A DNA stretch of 64,000 bases. Source: Gibbula magus. Taxonomy: Eukaryota > Mollusca > Gastropoda > Trochida > Trochidae. A program made the position numbers and the translations under genes. The stretch covers positions 7,052,035 through 7,116,034 of the forward strand of contig OW388298.1 in the NCBI GenBank assembly GCA_936450465.1, given 5' to 3'. Below the pieces are notes generated by a model that had not been told where the DNA came from, ran no database searches, and saw only the letters and a program-made list of their open reading frames with translations. Positions 25,208-40,200 of this stretch are shown here, piece by piece. Position 1 is the stretch's first letter, and every line of letters begins with the position of its first letter.

Positions 25208-28200
25208 TGCTATCTCTCAATGCCAACGTATCTAGTTTAGTTATTTGCTGTAGCCATGTGATACCAGCCCGTACTGTCCAGGAGGCGGTGTGTAGTGTAT
25301 TGTATTACACACTAGGCTATCTGTTACTGTCTTTCCCTGGGTGTTACCAACCGTTTCACACCCCACTGCCTTCACAACCTCAACACAGCAATGAGAATCT
25401 TACATTTACATTTACATTTACATTTACATTTACCTTTACCTTTACCTTTACATTTACATTTACATTTACCTTTACCTTTACATTTACATTTACATTTACA
25501 TTTACATTTACTACATTTACATTTACATTTACATTTACTACATCTACATTTACATTTACATTTACATTTACATTTACATTTACTACATTTACATTTACAT
25601 TTACATTTACTACATTTACATTTACATTTATATTTACTACATTTACATTTACATTTACTACATTCACATTTACATTTACATTTACTACATTTACATTTAC
25701 ATTTACATTTACCTTTACCTTTACATTTACCTTTACATTTACATTTACATTTACATTTACCTTTACATTTACATTTACCTTTACCTTTACCTTTACATTT
25801 ACATTTACATTTACATTTACATTACCTGTTTTAATTTATATTTGTTAGTGTTAGTCCTCTGATCTTTTGTCAAAGACTTGAATCAATTAGTGCCAAACCA
25901 TTTTCAGTGGAAATACGAAATAACCAAGAAATATTGCAAGATCTGCATGTTAGTGGTTAACTCTGGCTGAGCCGGAGTCATGTTGGGCTGACCATTCTAA
26001 TGTTAATATTATTATCACTTCCTATCTAACACCAAAGTAGATTTAATAACTAGGATTTTCTAGTGAAATTTGAGAATTTAAAAAAAATGCATTTAATTTA
26101 TTGAAGACCCGAAATATTGTTTCGGCTGAAATTTAGATACTACTTACCTAGCATTTCAAAAAGTTAACTTTGAGCCCTGTTTTACGCCATCCATAGTTTT
26201 GTCCTTGTCTCTTATCTCTTTACCTTTGTTTTGGACCCATCTAAATTCTTCAATTAAAAACCTGCAGCTGACCAGAAGGCAGGTGTACTGCAAACGCAAA
26301 TTATATATATTATATATTATTCAATATTGTATTTTCCATTCAAAGGCTTTCAAATGGCATCTTTTGTCAGGTGAAATTTGTATTTTGATGCAGAGATGCT
26401 GCTGGTTTATCCCTGAAAGGAAAATATTTTGATCATTGTCTAATTGAGTTAGTTAACCCAAGTTGAAAGTTATCATTCTCCAGTTACAATGTTATCCTGT
26501 TATGAAGAAGTCTGATCCACTGCTTAGCCCCTTCCCAAATCAGAGTTAAAAGTTAGAGTGTTGTCATCTCCTCAAGAAATGAGATCAAATATGCAATCAA
26601 TTCCATAATCATTTTAGTTCAAAAGACATCTAAGTTATAATGATGCGTTCAAAATCGTCCTTTCTTTGCCCTCGTGGAAAACTTTTTAGCCAACGACCAG
26701 AGATAGTTTTTTCAAGTTTCAATTGAAGGAGGCGATGAATGATGCATGAGTTGATGAAAAACATATGCATGGCTTCTAGACAGAGGCAAGAAAAGGCAGC
26801 GGTAGCCGTTGAATAAAGATGAGCGTTATGCTCATTTATCACGCGGCGAGATATCCATCCATCCCTCACTTGGAGGGACGTAATGACACAAGATTTATCT
26901 TCCTTAGGTGCTGCACAACAGAACTGGACGGATAATGCCGTCAGAATTATTTACTTATTTTATAAACTGGGAATAAATCTTCCTCTGATTTTGTGTCGAT
27001 CAAAGGATGTTAGCTGAACATTTCTCTTTTGATTTGGATAAGTTGATGAAGTTCACTCTCAACTTTTAGAATTCTTTACTTTAAATGAAATTATGCAAGA
27101 ATGATTTGAATTGTTTTTGTTATTTTAAAATGTATATATGTTAAAATGTTAATTTCATGACTTTCAAAGATTTAGAAACCTTTGCAAACCAATATATCCA
27201 TTTTGTTGGTTTCAACCTATTTATTACCTTGTTCAGTAAACTAAAGGCTATTATGTTTTGAAATGATTTACCGTTTCATTGATTGGTTTTCCTTAATTTA
27301 TTCATAAAGGTGTTTCCAATGCATAAATTTAATGAACGCACACATTTCTAAGCTGCAGAAAAAGTTAGTATTTAAATACTTATAATCAAAATTTCAAATT
27401 CCATTATAAAATTGCTTCAAAAAACTTACTTCATTAAATTCATGTTTTCATAAATGTATTTACATTAATTGGACCATATATTAATTAAGTTATCGTAAAT
27501 GTTTACTAATCATGCTGCACGGATCCTAATGCTCAGGAATGTTATGAATATTCGATTATAAAAAGTAGGAATGATCGCATAACTGATTCCTATTTGAATT
27601 ACTCTGTTGTCATTGCAGAGAGTGTGGAGAATATTTGACAAATATAAATATATCTGATGATTATGAATATATTTGATGATCATAATATATTTTACGATTC
27701 TAAGTGTATTTGACAATTATAAAAAGATTTAACAATTAAAAGTATTTTAATTTGACATTTGACAATTATTAGTATATTTGACAATTATTAGTATATTTGA
27801 CAATTAATAGTATATTTGAAGAATATTAGTATATTTGATGATCATAAATATATTTTACGATTATAAGTGTATTTGCCATTTATAAATAGATTTTACAATT
27901 AACAGTGTATTTGACGATTGTAAGTATATTTGACGATTATTAGTATATTTGACGATTATAAATATATTTGACGATAAAAGTATAATTGACGAATACAGGG
28001 TTATCTACTGGAGAGATTGTAAGCCAATTATTGTCAACTACAGAGTTATCTAGTGGAGACATTGTAGGCCTATTAATTTCAATTACAAGGTAATCTGGTG
28101 GAGTGATTGTAAGCCAATGAAAATTACAGGGTAATCAGGTGGGGCAATTGTTAGCCAATTACATGTTAATTATAGGGTAATCAAGTGGGGGATTGTAAGC

Positions 28201-31200
28201 CAATTAAATGTCAATTCCAGGGTAATCGAGTAAGCCAATTCATGTTAATTACAGAGTAATCTAGTTGAGTAATTGTAAGCCAATTAAATGTCAATTCCAG
28301 GGTAATCAAGTGGGGGGATTGTAAGCCAATTAAATGTCAATTCCAGGGTAATCTACTGGGGGGATTGTAAGCCAATTAAATGTCAATTCAAGGGTAATCT
28401 AGTGGATAAATTGTAAGCCAATTAATGTAATCTAGTGGAGGGATTGTAAGCCAATTTATGTTAATGACAGGGTAATCTAGTGGAGGGATTGTAAGCCAAT
28501 TTATGTGAATGACAGGGTAATCTAGTGAAGGGATTGTAAGCCAATTTATGTTAATGACAGGGCTATCTAGTGGAGGGATTGTAAGCCAATTTATGTTAAT
28601 GACAGGGCTATCTAGTGGAGGGATTGTAAGCCAATTTATGTTAATGACAGGGTAATCTAGTGAAGGGATTGTAAGCCAATTTATGTTAATGACAAGGTAA
28701 TCTAATGAAGGGATTGTAAGCCAATTTATGTTAATGACAGGGTAATCTAATGAAGGGATTGTAAGCCAATTTATGTCAATGACAGGGCCATCTAGTGGAG
28801 GGATTGTAAGCCAATTTATGTTAATGACAGGGCCATCTAGTGGAGGGATTGAAAGCAAATAAAAAGCTGTCTCATATTATGACTATCTTACTCAGTTCAA
28901 GTGCATTGTGTTGATACGACCAATATACAGTCCATTGATTGATAATGTTTAGGGTTGACTGGTTTTCCACTTGATAAAGATTTCTTTGCCCCATAATAGC
29001 AGTGGAAAATCTTTGCCATTTATGTCAGTATCTGATGTTTTCACAAATATGTAAAATGTGGTTAATAAATATAAATGTTGAGATAATTCATTGGAATATC
29101 AATATTTCAAACTGACAAACCAAGGAGTTTGGATACCACTGTAATTTCTGTATGAACTAAGGCCTGTTGGGAATCCCTGATAACTGGTAAATGTTTGTCC
29201 AACGTGGTAACTCATAGAGACCTTTCATTAATTAGGGTTGACTGATTTTCCCGTTGATAAAGATTTCTTTGCCCCCAAATAGCATGTTTCACTTGTTTTC
29301 ACAAATGAGGTTAAATAAATATAAATGTTGAGATAATTCGTAGTAATATCAGTATTTCAAACTGACAAACCGAGAAGTTTGGATACCATTGTAATCTGTG
29401 TATGAACTAAGGCCTGTTTGGAATCTCTGATAACTGGTAAAAAAAATTCCGGGCTGGTAACTTCTTGTGGCCTTTCATTATTTTGCCATTTGAACTGACA
29501 GAATAACACTTTGGTCTGGCTTCTTTTCAAGCTCAATTTTATACACAGCTGTAACGCAACTCAACTTGTCATGTTGACATACGAACAAGTGATATTCTAT
29601 TGTGGACCACTCAGAAATCCAAGCAAGATCAGTTTGCATATAAATGACATTTGCAATTCATTTCTGAAGCTGAAGCCGAATGTGAAGCGGGTCTCCCACA
29701 AATCTCCATATTCAGTCCTTGCGCCTCTCATGCATACAAAACAGCTCATTTGCAAATAAAATTTTTCATTGTGGAGGCGCATCTCATGACTACTAATAGG
29801 GCAATTTCCATGATGATTTGCCTACCAGCTGAGCGTCTGCTCAGAGCGACGATCTGATCTGTTTTTGTAGTTTGTCGTGGTTTAAAGTGAGAATTTACAC
29901 CTAGTAAAGGATAAGTGAGGTTTTACACCTAGTAAAGGATAAGTGAGGTTTTACACCTAGTAAAGGATAAGTGAGGTTTTACAACAAGTGAAGGATAAGT
30001 GAGGTTTTACACCAAGCGAAGGATAAGTGAGGTTTTACACCTAGTGAAGGATAAGTGAGGTTTTACACCTAGTAAAGGATAAGTGAGGTTTTACACCTAG
30101 TAAAGGATAAGTGAGGTTTTACAACAAGTGAAGGATAAGTGAGGTTTTACACCAAGCGAAGGATAAGTGAGGTTTTACACCTAGGGACGGATAAGAGGGC
30201 GTACACTATGATCGGTCAGGTAAGAGTTTGTGTTTTATTTTGATAGTAAATTTTAATATTAAGTTTTAGTTGAATGTCTGTGTTGGAGTTTGTAATTTTC
30301 CTTTAATTTTAAGGGGTTGTTTGCTTTCTAAAGTTTTATGTGTGATTCAAAAATTAATCTTGTTTTCTAAAAAATTTAACTATTATCCATTCGAATAGTA
30401 ATTAAATTTTATTATATCGAAGTTGTTTTCAATGGTTTTAAAAGGTTTTATTTCTGTTTTGTGTGTTATTGAAGTATCATTCAGTATTGTATTGTAGTTG
30501 GGACAGATGAAATGACTTCTCTTTCAATTGAAAAAGTGAGACGTCTTGACCTTTTTTTATACCTAAAAACACTGATCTTATACACAAATAAGCATCAACG
30601 TTTCAAATATAATGTAACAAGTCATAAACCCAATACCTTATTCACTAAGTGTCCAATGAAAACTCCAAAAATTTAAATTTGTATAATAAATTTGCCAAAA
30701 AACTTGTAACAATCTCAAATTTTTTGGGGGGAATTAAAATGGACATTTATACGCAAATCTAATTTCTTCCCCCTCCCAAGATATTTAAGACCAAATATTA
30801 TTGAGAGAAACAAGTTTGGTCCCTTATTATTTTGAAGGTCACCGCGACACTTTGACAACTTTTCGAACTTTTGTTAACGCGATATATCATGACCGGATGG
30901 ACCCAGGCTACAGTGGGGGATGGCGTAGACAGCAATTGATTTTGGTGACCGAGACACTTTGACCACTTTTCGAACTCTTGTTAACACAATACCTCATGAA
31001 CCAAAGCACCCAAAGTCTTCAAATTTGCTGATCTTCATGACACTCTTTACCTGTAATGCAATATATGAAGCAGCTCCTTTTGTCCAAATGACGTGTCTTA
31101 CTAAACTCAGTATTAGCGGTGGGGGACATTGCCATGTTGGCAAACACTTGTTCCAGCCGATTCTTGCAGGTTTCACCGCAAATAATAGCCACCATGGTGT

Positions 31201-34200
31201 TGTGGGCTTTCTCCGTGCAATAATACAAGCAGCCGTGATAAAGGGGAAATACTCTTGAAAGCGGTGATAAACCCAAACTCACCGCACCTCAACAATTGAG
31301 GTAAAACTGATGAGAGGGCGCTAAATTTGTTTTTGTTTTTATTAAATAAAAATGTGGTTGTGGTGGGGTGGGGCTGATTAACTCTGAGAAAAATGTGAAA
31401 TATCCAACAACAAAAATTTTTACTGACTGTTACATGACAAATGCTTTAGCGTGATAAATTCACCATTCATCAGTGGCAGATCCAGGAATTTGGGGGTGGG
31501 GGGGGGGGGGGGGGGTCCACCAATGGAAAAGTGGAGGGACCACTTTTGGGGTCCCCATACCAGCCCATGCAAAAAATTGTAACCCCCCTCTTCCATTGTT
31601 TATTGTTTGGACCGACTTGGGATAAGTTTATTGGAAGAGGGCCCTAAAAATGTTGAGTACGGTAATCTCATACTCCAGAACATGAAATATTATAGCACGT
31701 GTTCATGTCTGCAATTAGCTAGAGTGACATTCAACAAACATTTGTGTATGAATATTCATGTGTAAGCATCTGTCTGAGTGGAGGAATCACAATGGGAGAC
31801 TACGTACATATCGGAATATTGTGTCGTTGGTTCAGTGAGCTCATGAATCAGGCTATACTTCCACTTTTAAACATATAATACCATATTTCCAGGGCGCTTA
31901 TTTTTACAGCCCCCCTTGACCCCCCGGCGTTATTGGAGACCGGGCGCTTATTTCTTTAATAGAACATTGAAGTTAACTAAGGGTGCATTAATCTAATGGT
32001 TTAGACCCGGCGCTTATTGGAGACCCGGCGCTTATTAGAGGAAAAACGCTATGCACAGCCAGCTCACAATGTTGAAATTTGTGTTAACTTTCGATATCAC
32101 AAACTTTCTGTTAAGGTCACTGTCAAAAAGTGAATATTCAGAAACTCATTAGATTAATTTCATTATCATTCTCTTTGAATACCAGACTTAATTTATGTGA
32201 TTTGAATATTATCTTTAATTATATTACTGTTAGTTATTCCACCGCTACGAAGTAGTCGGGCCATATATAATCAGCTTGCCCTTCGTACATTCACTTGTCC
32301 GTCCGTACGTCTGTCTGCCGTCAGTCAATCAGTCATGTTTTTGTCCCTCACAACTCACATTAGTTGTTTGAATATCATAAAACTTGACATGGATAATCTC
32401 TGTGATGTGTCGATGTGCCTTGTTTGTTTTATATTGTTATTTGCATAATAAATGTAAATTTGCTTAGTTTTTCGGTGTTATGTTCTTGTAATACTGAAGC
32501 ACTCAGCGGGGTGGGGTGACATTCTCTCCAAATTTGTGAGAACAACTTCAGTCGTGACGTCACATTGCATTATGGGTGGTGCTGATTTCTCTTCAAATGA
32601 GGCACATAAATTAAACACTTCGTGATTGAAATATTAAATGTTATATACGTGCCCAATTTCGGAAACAGGGTTGTATGAGTGAGCTGTATTCAAATATTTT
32701 CTTATTGCTAAAACTAAGCAGCAAAGAAAATCTGATTGCTGCTCAAAGAATACATATCAACCCACAACATGATTCCAGATCAAGGGAGCTAACTCTGGAT
32801 AAAGTAATAATAACTCATGTTGATCAGGCACACCGATTGAAGCATTCGTAAAATACAGATTACTAGATGTTAGGTGTCAAAGAGTAAGTTTGTCAGTGCC
32901 GAGAGATTTGGTTATCAGAATGAGAATTCATGTTGCTTGTTCATCGAAGAGTTAACCAATGAAAATGAATGTTATGAGAGGTTACCAATGAGAATGCTTG
33001 TTATTTGTTTTCCCAAGCGTTGACCAATAAGATTTTGTGTTACTGTTTATCAAACACCTTACCAATGGATTATGAGAGCGATAACCAACAAGAATTCTTG
33101 TTATTTGTTCATCCGAGAGTTGACCAATGAGATTTCATGTTGCTTGTTTATAAAAACACCTTTTCAATTGGAATGCAAGAATATCAAGGCTTTCATGACC
33201 TAGACAAGACGACCAATGAGATTTCATGTTACATGTATATCAAACACAAACTAGTGGGAATGTAGGATTATGAGAGAGATAACCAATGAGACTTCAAGAT
33301 TATCAAGGCTAAATTGATGAATCCTCATGTTTCAGGTGTCAGACGCATCCCCGGCTAACTCCAGCAGTACGACATCGGGAACGGGGACCGGCACGGGAAC
33401 GATCCAGCAGCTAGTTCCCCAACAACTACCTCTCACCATGTCGGCCGCCGGCATTATCTTCCAGAACCACCTCGGCCAACACACTGTGGTGAGTAGTAGC
33501 TTGGCACTGAGGAAATAGACAATCCTGATGTGAGGCAAATGTCTATTGGAGAATCAGGGGTGTTGGAAAAATACAACATCGTGATCCTAGGGGAGTCGAG
33601 AATGAAAAAGGAATGATGTTCATCGTTGGTCCTTATACCAGGGTAATGTGTGTAGTGCTTTGAGCTTGACCCTTTGTTTTATGGATTTAGCGCGATATAA
33701 ATATACTCATTATTATTATTGATTGTGAGTTTGTCATTAGCTTGCGATGTGAGGCAAATGCTTAGATAACAATCAGGGGATTTGGAAAAGTAGTCCATCA
33801 GGGTATGTCTCGAGTTACAATCTACATTCTAGTCTAGAAAGAAATGGGGTTGTCTCAGCGTCGATGTCATTTGCAATAAGGTACACTTTTACATCAAACC
33901 TCTCAGCTTTTGACCTCCCACTTTATTTAACTAAAGGTCAAAACTTACTTTATTGTAAAACACATGATGGTTATATGTCAGCTATTTTGCTGCTCACATG
34001 TCAAAGATCCTGCTATCAGGGCCATGGATATGTATATTTTATATGTTCTCGGGTCTGTTGTTTTGGGAAATGTCCGCCAATAATTCTGCTCACGTGTTTC
34101 AGATTCCTGTGACGGCTGCGCTGCCGGCCGGTATCTCCATCTCTCAACAGGACATTCAGCAGCTGCAACAAACACTCCTTCTGCAGCAACAGCTACAGGT

Positions 34201-37200
34201 ACTGCTGCTGCACATAACCTCGCTTACATTCGGGCCGTATTTCTCACATATCTCCATTCTCTTCCCATAGAGGTTACTACCTTCAGATTTTCTATCATAA
34301 CCTCTGTTACATATCAAGCACTATCTCAGCAACAAATAGAGAATCCATCAGAAGTCAGTTTGTAATCAGTGACATGGTTTCAAACACACTGAGCAATCTG
34401 TAACTGTTGAAATCACTGATTGCGCAACTAACTTGGAGTGCAACCTATCACGATTCTCTGTTGTTGGCAAAAGAAAACACTCACTTTAGAACCAAGGTTA
34501 GACATCCTGGGTAGATATGACTTGTGTAACGTCTGTGGGATGAGAATGGAGGTTGACCAGAGGTCAAAACTACCGGTAATGTTGGTCAATGGCTACCTAC
34601 ATTCCTCAAATTTCTGAAATGATATAAATCTTGATATAAATGAAACACTCTTGAAATTGATTTTTCACCTTACCTCGCCTCGCCTCGCCTCACCTCACCA
34701 TACCACACTCAACCTCACCTCACCTCTTCTCACCTCAGCTCCATTCATTTAACCCTGTCTTGCCTTGCCACGCCACCACCTCACCCCCACCTCACCTCCC
34801 CCCACGTCTCCTCACCCCCACCTCACCTCACCTCACCTCACCTCACCTCACCCCACCTCACCTCCACCTCACCTCCACCTCACCTCACCCCACCTCACCT
34901 CACCTCACCTCACCCCACCTCACCCCCACCTAGCCTAGCCACCACCTCACCTCACCTCGCTTGCCACCGCCTCACCTCACCTTGCCTCACCACCACCTCA
35001 CCCCGCCTCGCCTCGCCACCACCTCAACCCACCTCACGCCACCTCACCTCCACCTCACCTCACCTCTTCTCACCCCGCCTCGCCTCGCCACCACCGAACC
35101 TCACCTCTTCTCACCCCGCCTCGCCTCGCCTCGCCACCACCTCACCCCACCTCGCCTCGCCACCACCGAACCTCACCGAACCTCACCTCCATTCATTTAA
35201 CCCCGCCTCGCCTCGCCACCACCTCACCATACTTCACCTCACACCGCCTCACCTCACCTCACTTCACCTCACCTCACGTCACCTCACCTCACCTCACCTC
35301 ACACCGCCTAACCTCACCTCACCTCACACCGCCACATCACTTCACTTCACCTAACTTCACCTCAATGCAGAGTTGATGTGTTTTCAATGTTTGTCTCTTT
35401 CTCAGGTTCAACAAACACAACAACAGCAACAACAACAACAACAGGCGACCCTCACGGTGGCAAGTTCAGCTCAGAGCACAGCTCACACCACAGTGCGCCC
35501 TCAGGCAGCCATCGCCACTGTCCAGAACGCCCCGCCCCCCACAGTCAAACCTCAGCAGTTTACAGGGGGCCTACAGCTCCAGACGGCCCCAGTAGCTACA
35601 TCACAAGCACCTGCAATCACACCCCAGGTTAGTGCAGTGTTCACCTTATCATGGAGTATCTCCTGACCAATCAGATCAGACATCAGAAGTCAGATTGCTG
35701 CAACAGTGATAATGTCTCTCCCCGAAGGGTGACATATTGTTTTTAGTTGAGTTTCTGTTGGTGTTGGCATTGAGATTTTAAGGACTTTTGACCAGTCCTC
35801 ACCAAATTTGGTATACTTACCCCTATATCATGAAGAACAGTTACAACTACAATTGAATTGGGGGAAAGGGGAAAAACCTAGTTGTCCCCCGCCCGCAACG
35901 CGGAACGGGGGACTATGTATTCAGCGGCGTCCGTCCGTCCGTACGTCCGTCCGTACGTCACATTTCTTGTTTACGCGATATCTTATGAAGCGTTCCATCC
36001 AAAGTCTTCAAATTTGATGTCTGCCTACATTGTGGGAAGACGCAGACACCAGTCAATTTTGGTGACCTTGGTCTTATTTTCAAGGTCACTACGATACTTT
36101 GACCACTTTTTGAACTCTTGTTTACGCGATATCTCATGAAGCGTTGCATCCAAAGTCTTCAAATTTGGTTTTTGCCTACATTGTGGGAAGACGCAGACAC
36201 CAGTCACTTTTGGTGACCTTGGCCTTATTTTCAAGGTCACCATGACACTTTGACCACTTTTTGAACTCTTGTTTACGCGATGTCTCATGAAGCGTTGCAT
36301 CCAAAGTCTTCAAATTTGGTTTCTGCCTACATTGGGGAAAGACACAGACACCAGTTTATTTTGGTGACCTTGACCTTATTTTCAAGGTCACCGCAACACT
36401 TTGAGCACTTTTCTAACTCTTGTTAACGCGATATATATCTTTACCAGTTGGACTCAAAGTCTTCAAATTTGGTGTCAGTCTATACTGGTGGATGACGCAG
36501 ATACCAGGGGATTTTGGTGACCTTGACCTTATTTTCAAAGTCACTACAACACTTTGACCACTTTTCGAACTCTTGTTATCACCATTTATTATGACCGGTT
36601 GGACCAAATGTTTTCAAATTTGGTGTCAGTCTACATTGGAGGATGACGCAGACGCCAGTCGATTTGGTGACCTTGACCTTATTTTCAAGGTCACCACAAC
36701 ACTTTGACCACTTTTAGAACTCTTATTAACACGATATATCATGAACCCAAGTAGCTCCAATGATGTGTCTTACTAGCTCAATGTCACTGGCGGGGGACAT
36801 TGCCATGTTAGTGGCAAACACTTGTTTGTAGTTGTTAAAGGGATGACTTTAGAAATGTGTCCTCTACATGTTTCCCCGTGAGTTCCAGGTACAATCAGAC
36901 AACCTACAAACGGCCCAACTTGTCAGAATGTGTGGTTGATTATCCTTTTCATGTGTGATCTTTCACCGTGGATTCGGTTCAAACAAACCAGAGCCTATAT
37001 TTTCAGTGCTGAGATAGTCGTATTTATCATTCATTGACATCGGCTTGACAAAGCTGTCTGAGCTCTATGATCTAAAATCTGCTTAACTAGGATGTCAGAG
37101 AACCAAGTTTATTTTCATAAAAAAAAATATAAAATGATTCAACAAATTAAACCTGATCTTTAACTTTGGTTCCAGCTGCAGACAATTCAACTGCAAGCGG

Positions 37201-40200
37201 CTCAACTAGGAGGTCAGGCCCTGACGGGGATGCAGCAGTTGGTGTTCGTCAACCCGACCAATCTCGCATCCATACAGCCTCAACTGCTTGTGCAGAATCA
37301 GGTAACTTCCTCCAAACACTCGATACAGGCTTTATAGTGTCTATAATCCCTCAGAAACGTTGCCTCATGTGGGATATCAGGGGGGGGCTGGGATGAAATA
37401 GTGTTTGTCAACCCGACTAATCCCACACATGTACAGCCTCAACTAATAATCCGAGGGGCGGGATAGCACAGTGGTTAGCATGGTCGGCTTTGGATTAAGA
37501 GGTCTTGGGTTCGAATCCTGCACGGGGTTTGGCAACTTTGTCTGCAGTAGGGGTGAGGTGAGGTGAGTTAGGGTTTAACGCCGCTTTTATATGCAGTATA
37601 GGGTGCAATGCTACACTGAATTTCAGTGCAGTACCGCCCATGGTTCGCTTGTCCCTAATGCTCACAGGTTTCATAGCAATTCATTACCACCATGGTGTTG
37701 TGGGCTTTCTCCCTGTCATAATACTAGCAGCCGCGATATAAGTGAAATACTCACAGCATTCAACTACATTCCTCTGCATAAGGGCTTTGTAGGTTACACC
37801 TTCTACTTTAAACTTTCCTGATGGGTTTTACAGGGTTAACATCTTTCATTTCCCTACAGCCTCAACTAATATAGGTTAGATGCTTCAAACTCTCCGAGTT
37901 GCAGGGTAGCACAGTGGTTAGCACATTCGGCTTGAGATCAAGAGGTTTGAATCCCGCCAGGTTCAGGTGAATTTCAGTGCAGTACCACACATGGTTCGCA
38001 AGTTCCAGCCGATGCTTGCAGGTTTCACTGTAATACATAGCCACAATGGTGTTGCAGGCTTTCTCCCTGCAATAATACTGCTATAATATAATGTTATATT
38101 CTCGAACACGGTGTTATACCCTAACTAACTAACAAACTATCCATATGGGCTTTAATTTTCTAATTCTACTACAAACTTTCCTATGGGTTTTACAGAGTTA
38201 ACACCTTTCACTTCCAGCACACCCTTCCAGTGCTGCAGAACCTCAGCACTGCTGTCGCAGTGGCTCAACAGCAACAACCCGCCGCCGCACAACCCGCTGT
38301 ACAGCCAGTGCAACAACAACCTCAGCAGCAGCAGCAACAACACCACCAACCACAGATTCAGACTCAACAGCAGACAAGCCCTGTGTCGACAATGACATCG
38401 TCAGCGGCCTCGTTAAGTCCCACAACTCCTACACATCAGACCATGCAGCTGGCGACCATGGAGGTTCGAGAATTTTGATTTTGAAAATTTATAAGATTAT
38501 GAAATGTTTGTAATGTTGTGAATGTTGAAAACTTAAAATTATGTCTGTTTGAAATTGATTTATAGTCAATCTGTTAAACTGTCATACAATACTGAGTGAG
38601 CAACAATACTGGAGTCACAGCGTGGTGAAAAGTAGGAATAGGGATTGACAATGAGCTGAAGAAGGGTTAAGACTCGGTATACTACAGCATTAGATTCTAA
38701 AGATTGTCCATGAAATGACAAATGCAAATTTCCCTTTGTTAGAATAACCTCCCTTTCAATGCACCTTATCAAAGTTAAACATGACCTATCCTAGAAAATA
38801 ATTTGATTTATCACCCAAAACTGTGTTTCACAGGAGATATCGCTTGTGTGAGATCAAGCGATATCTCCTAGGAGATATCTTTTTATCCCCCGTCAACATA
38901 GTTGTGGGGGGATATTGAAATGGGCTCCGTCCGTCCGTCCGTTCGTCCGTTCGTCCGTCCGTCCCGATTTTGTTTCCGGAGCAGAACTCGAAAACTATAA
39001 GACATATCTCAACGAAACTTGGTGTGTGGAACAATCATCATGTATACATGTGCCTTTTGGAGTTTTCAACTTCTTCGAGTTATTTTTTTTGACCGTTTCC
39101 ATGGAAATGTAACTTAGAATTTCGTTTCCGGAACAGAACTCGAAAACTATAAGACATATCTAAACGAAACTTGGTGTGTGGGACAATCATCATGTGTAGA
39201 TGTGCCTTTTGGGGTTTTCAACTTCTTCGAGTTATTTTTTTTGACCGTTTCCATGGAAATGTAACTTAGAATTTCGTTTCCGGAGCAGAACTTGAAAACC
39301 ATAAGACATATCTCAACAAAACTAGGTGTGTTGAACAATCATCATGTGTAGATGTGCCTTTTGGGGTTTTCAACTTCTTCGAGTTATTTTTTTTTTTTAC
39401 CGTTTCCATGGAAATGTAACTTAGAATTTCGTTTCCGGAACAGAACTCGAAAACTATAAGACATATCTCAACGAAACTTGGTGTGTGGAACAATCATCAT
39501 GTGTAGATGTGCCTTTTGGGGTTTTCAACTTCTTCGAGTTATTTTTTTTGACTGTTTCCATGGAAATGTTACTTAGAATTTCGTTTCCGGAACAGAACTC
39601 AAAAACTATAAGACATATCTCAACGAAACTTGGTGTGTGGAACAATCATCATGTGTAGATGTGCCTTTTGGGGTTTTCAACTTCTTCGAGTTATGTTTTT
39701 TACAGTTTCCATAGAAATGTAACCTAGAATTTTGTTTCCGGAACAGAACTCGAAAACTATAAGACATATCTCTTGGTGTGTGGAACAATCATCATGTGTA
39801 GATGTGCCTGAAAGGCCCGATGGGCTTATGGCATTGCACGGTGTCCAGCTGTCTGTAAACTTTTTGCATTTTGTCTTCTTCTCCAGAACCACTTTGTCTA
39901 AGGAGCTGAAATTTTGTGTGTTGTGTTTAGTTGAAAAAAGGTTCATAGTCACTGTTATTCAACAACTATTCTTCAATAAATTTTCCCAAAGGCGGGGGAT
40001 ATGGCCGACTCTGTCTGCTTGTTGGCAGTAGATTTTGCACAATGCCCTGTCGCCGTCAGCTACATGACATCACAATGCTTTTACATCATCAAGTAATGAC
40101 ATCACAATGATATGACATCATAAACATGATGGCGTCAAAATGCTATGACCTCACCACACTGGAAGTAAAATGGCAGAGATGTGCTCAGAGATGTACACTA

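Noticed and set aside
25168..25848. Thr-Phe and Leu-His repeat open frames.
   Set aside because: Translation of a hexamer microsatellite.
38828..39952. Series of similar minus-strand open frames ([17 protein letters not shown] type).
   Set aside because: They recur because the 152-bp transposon unit recurs; frames break at unit borders.
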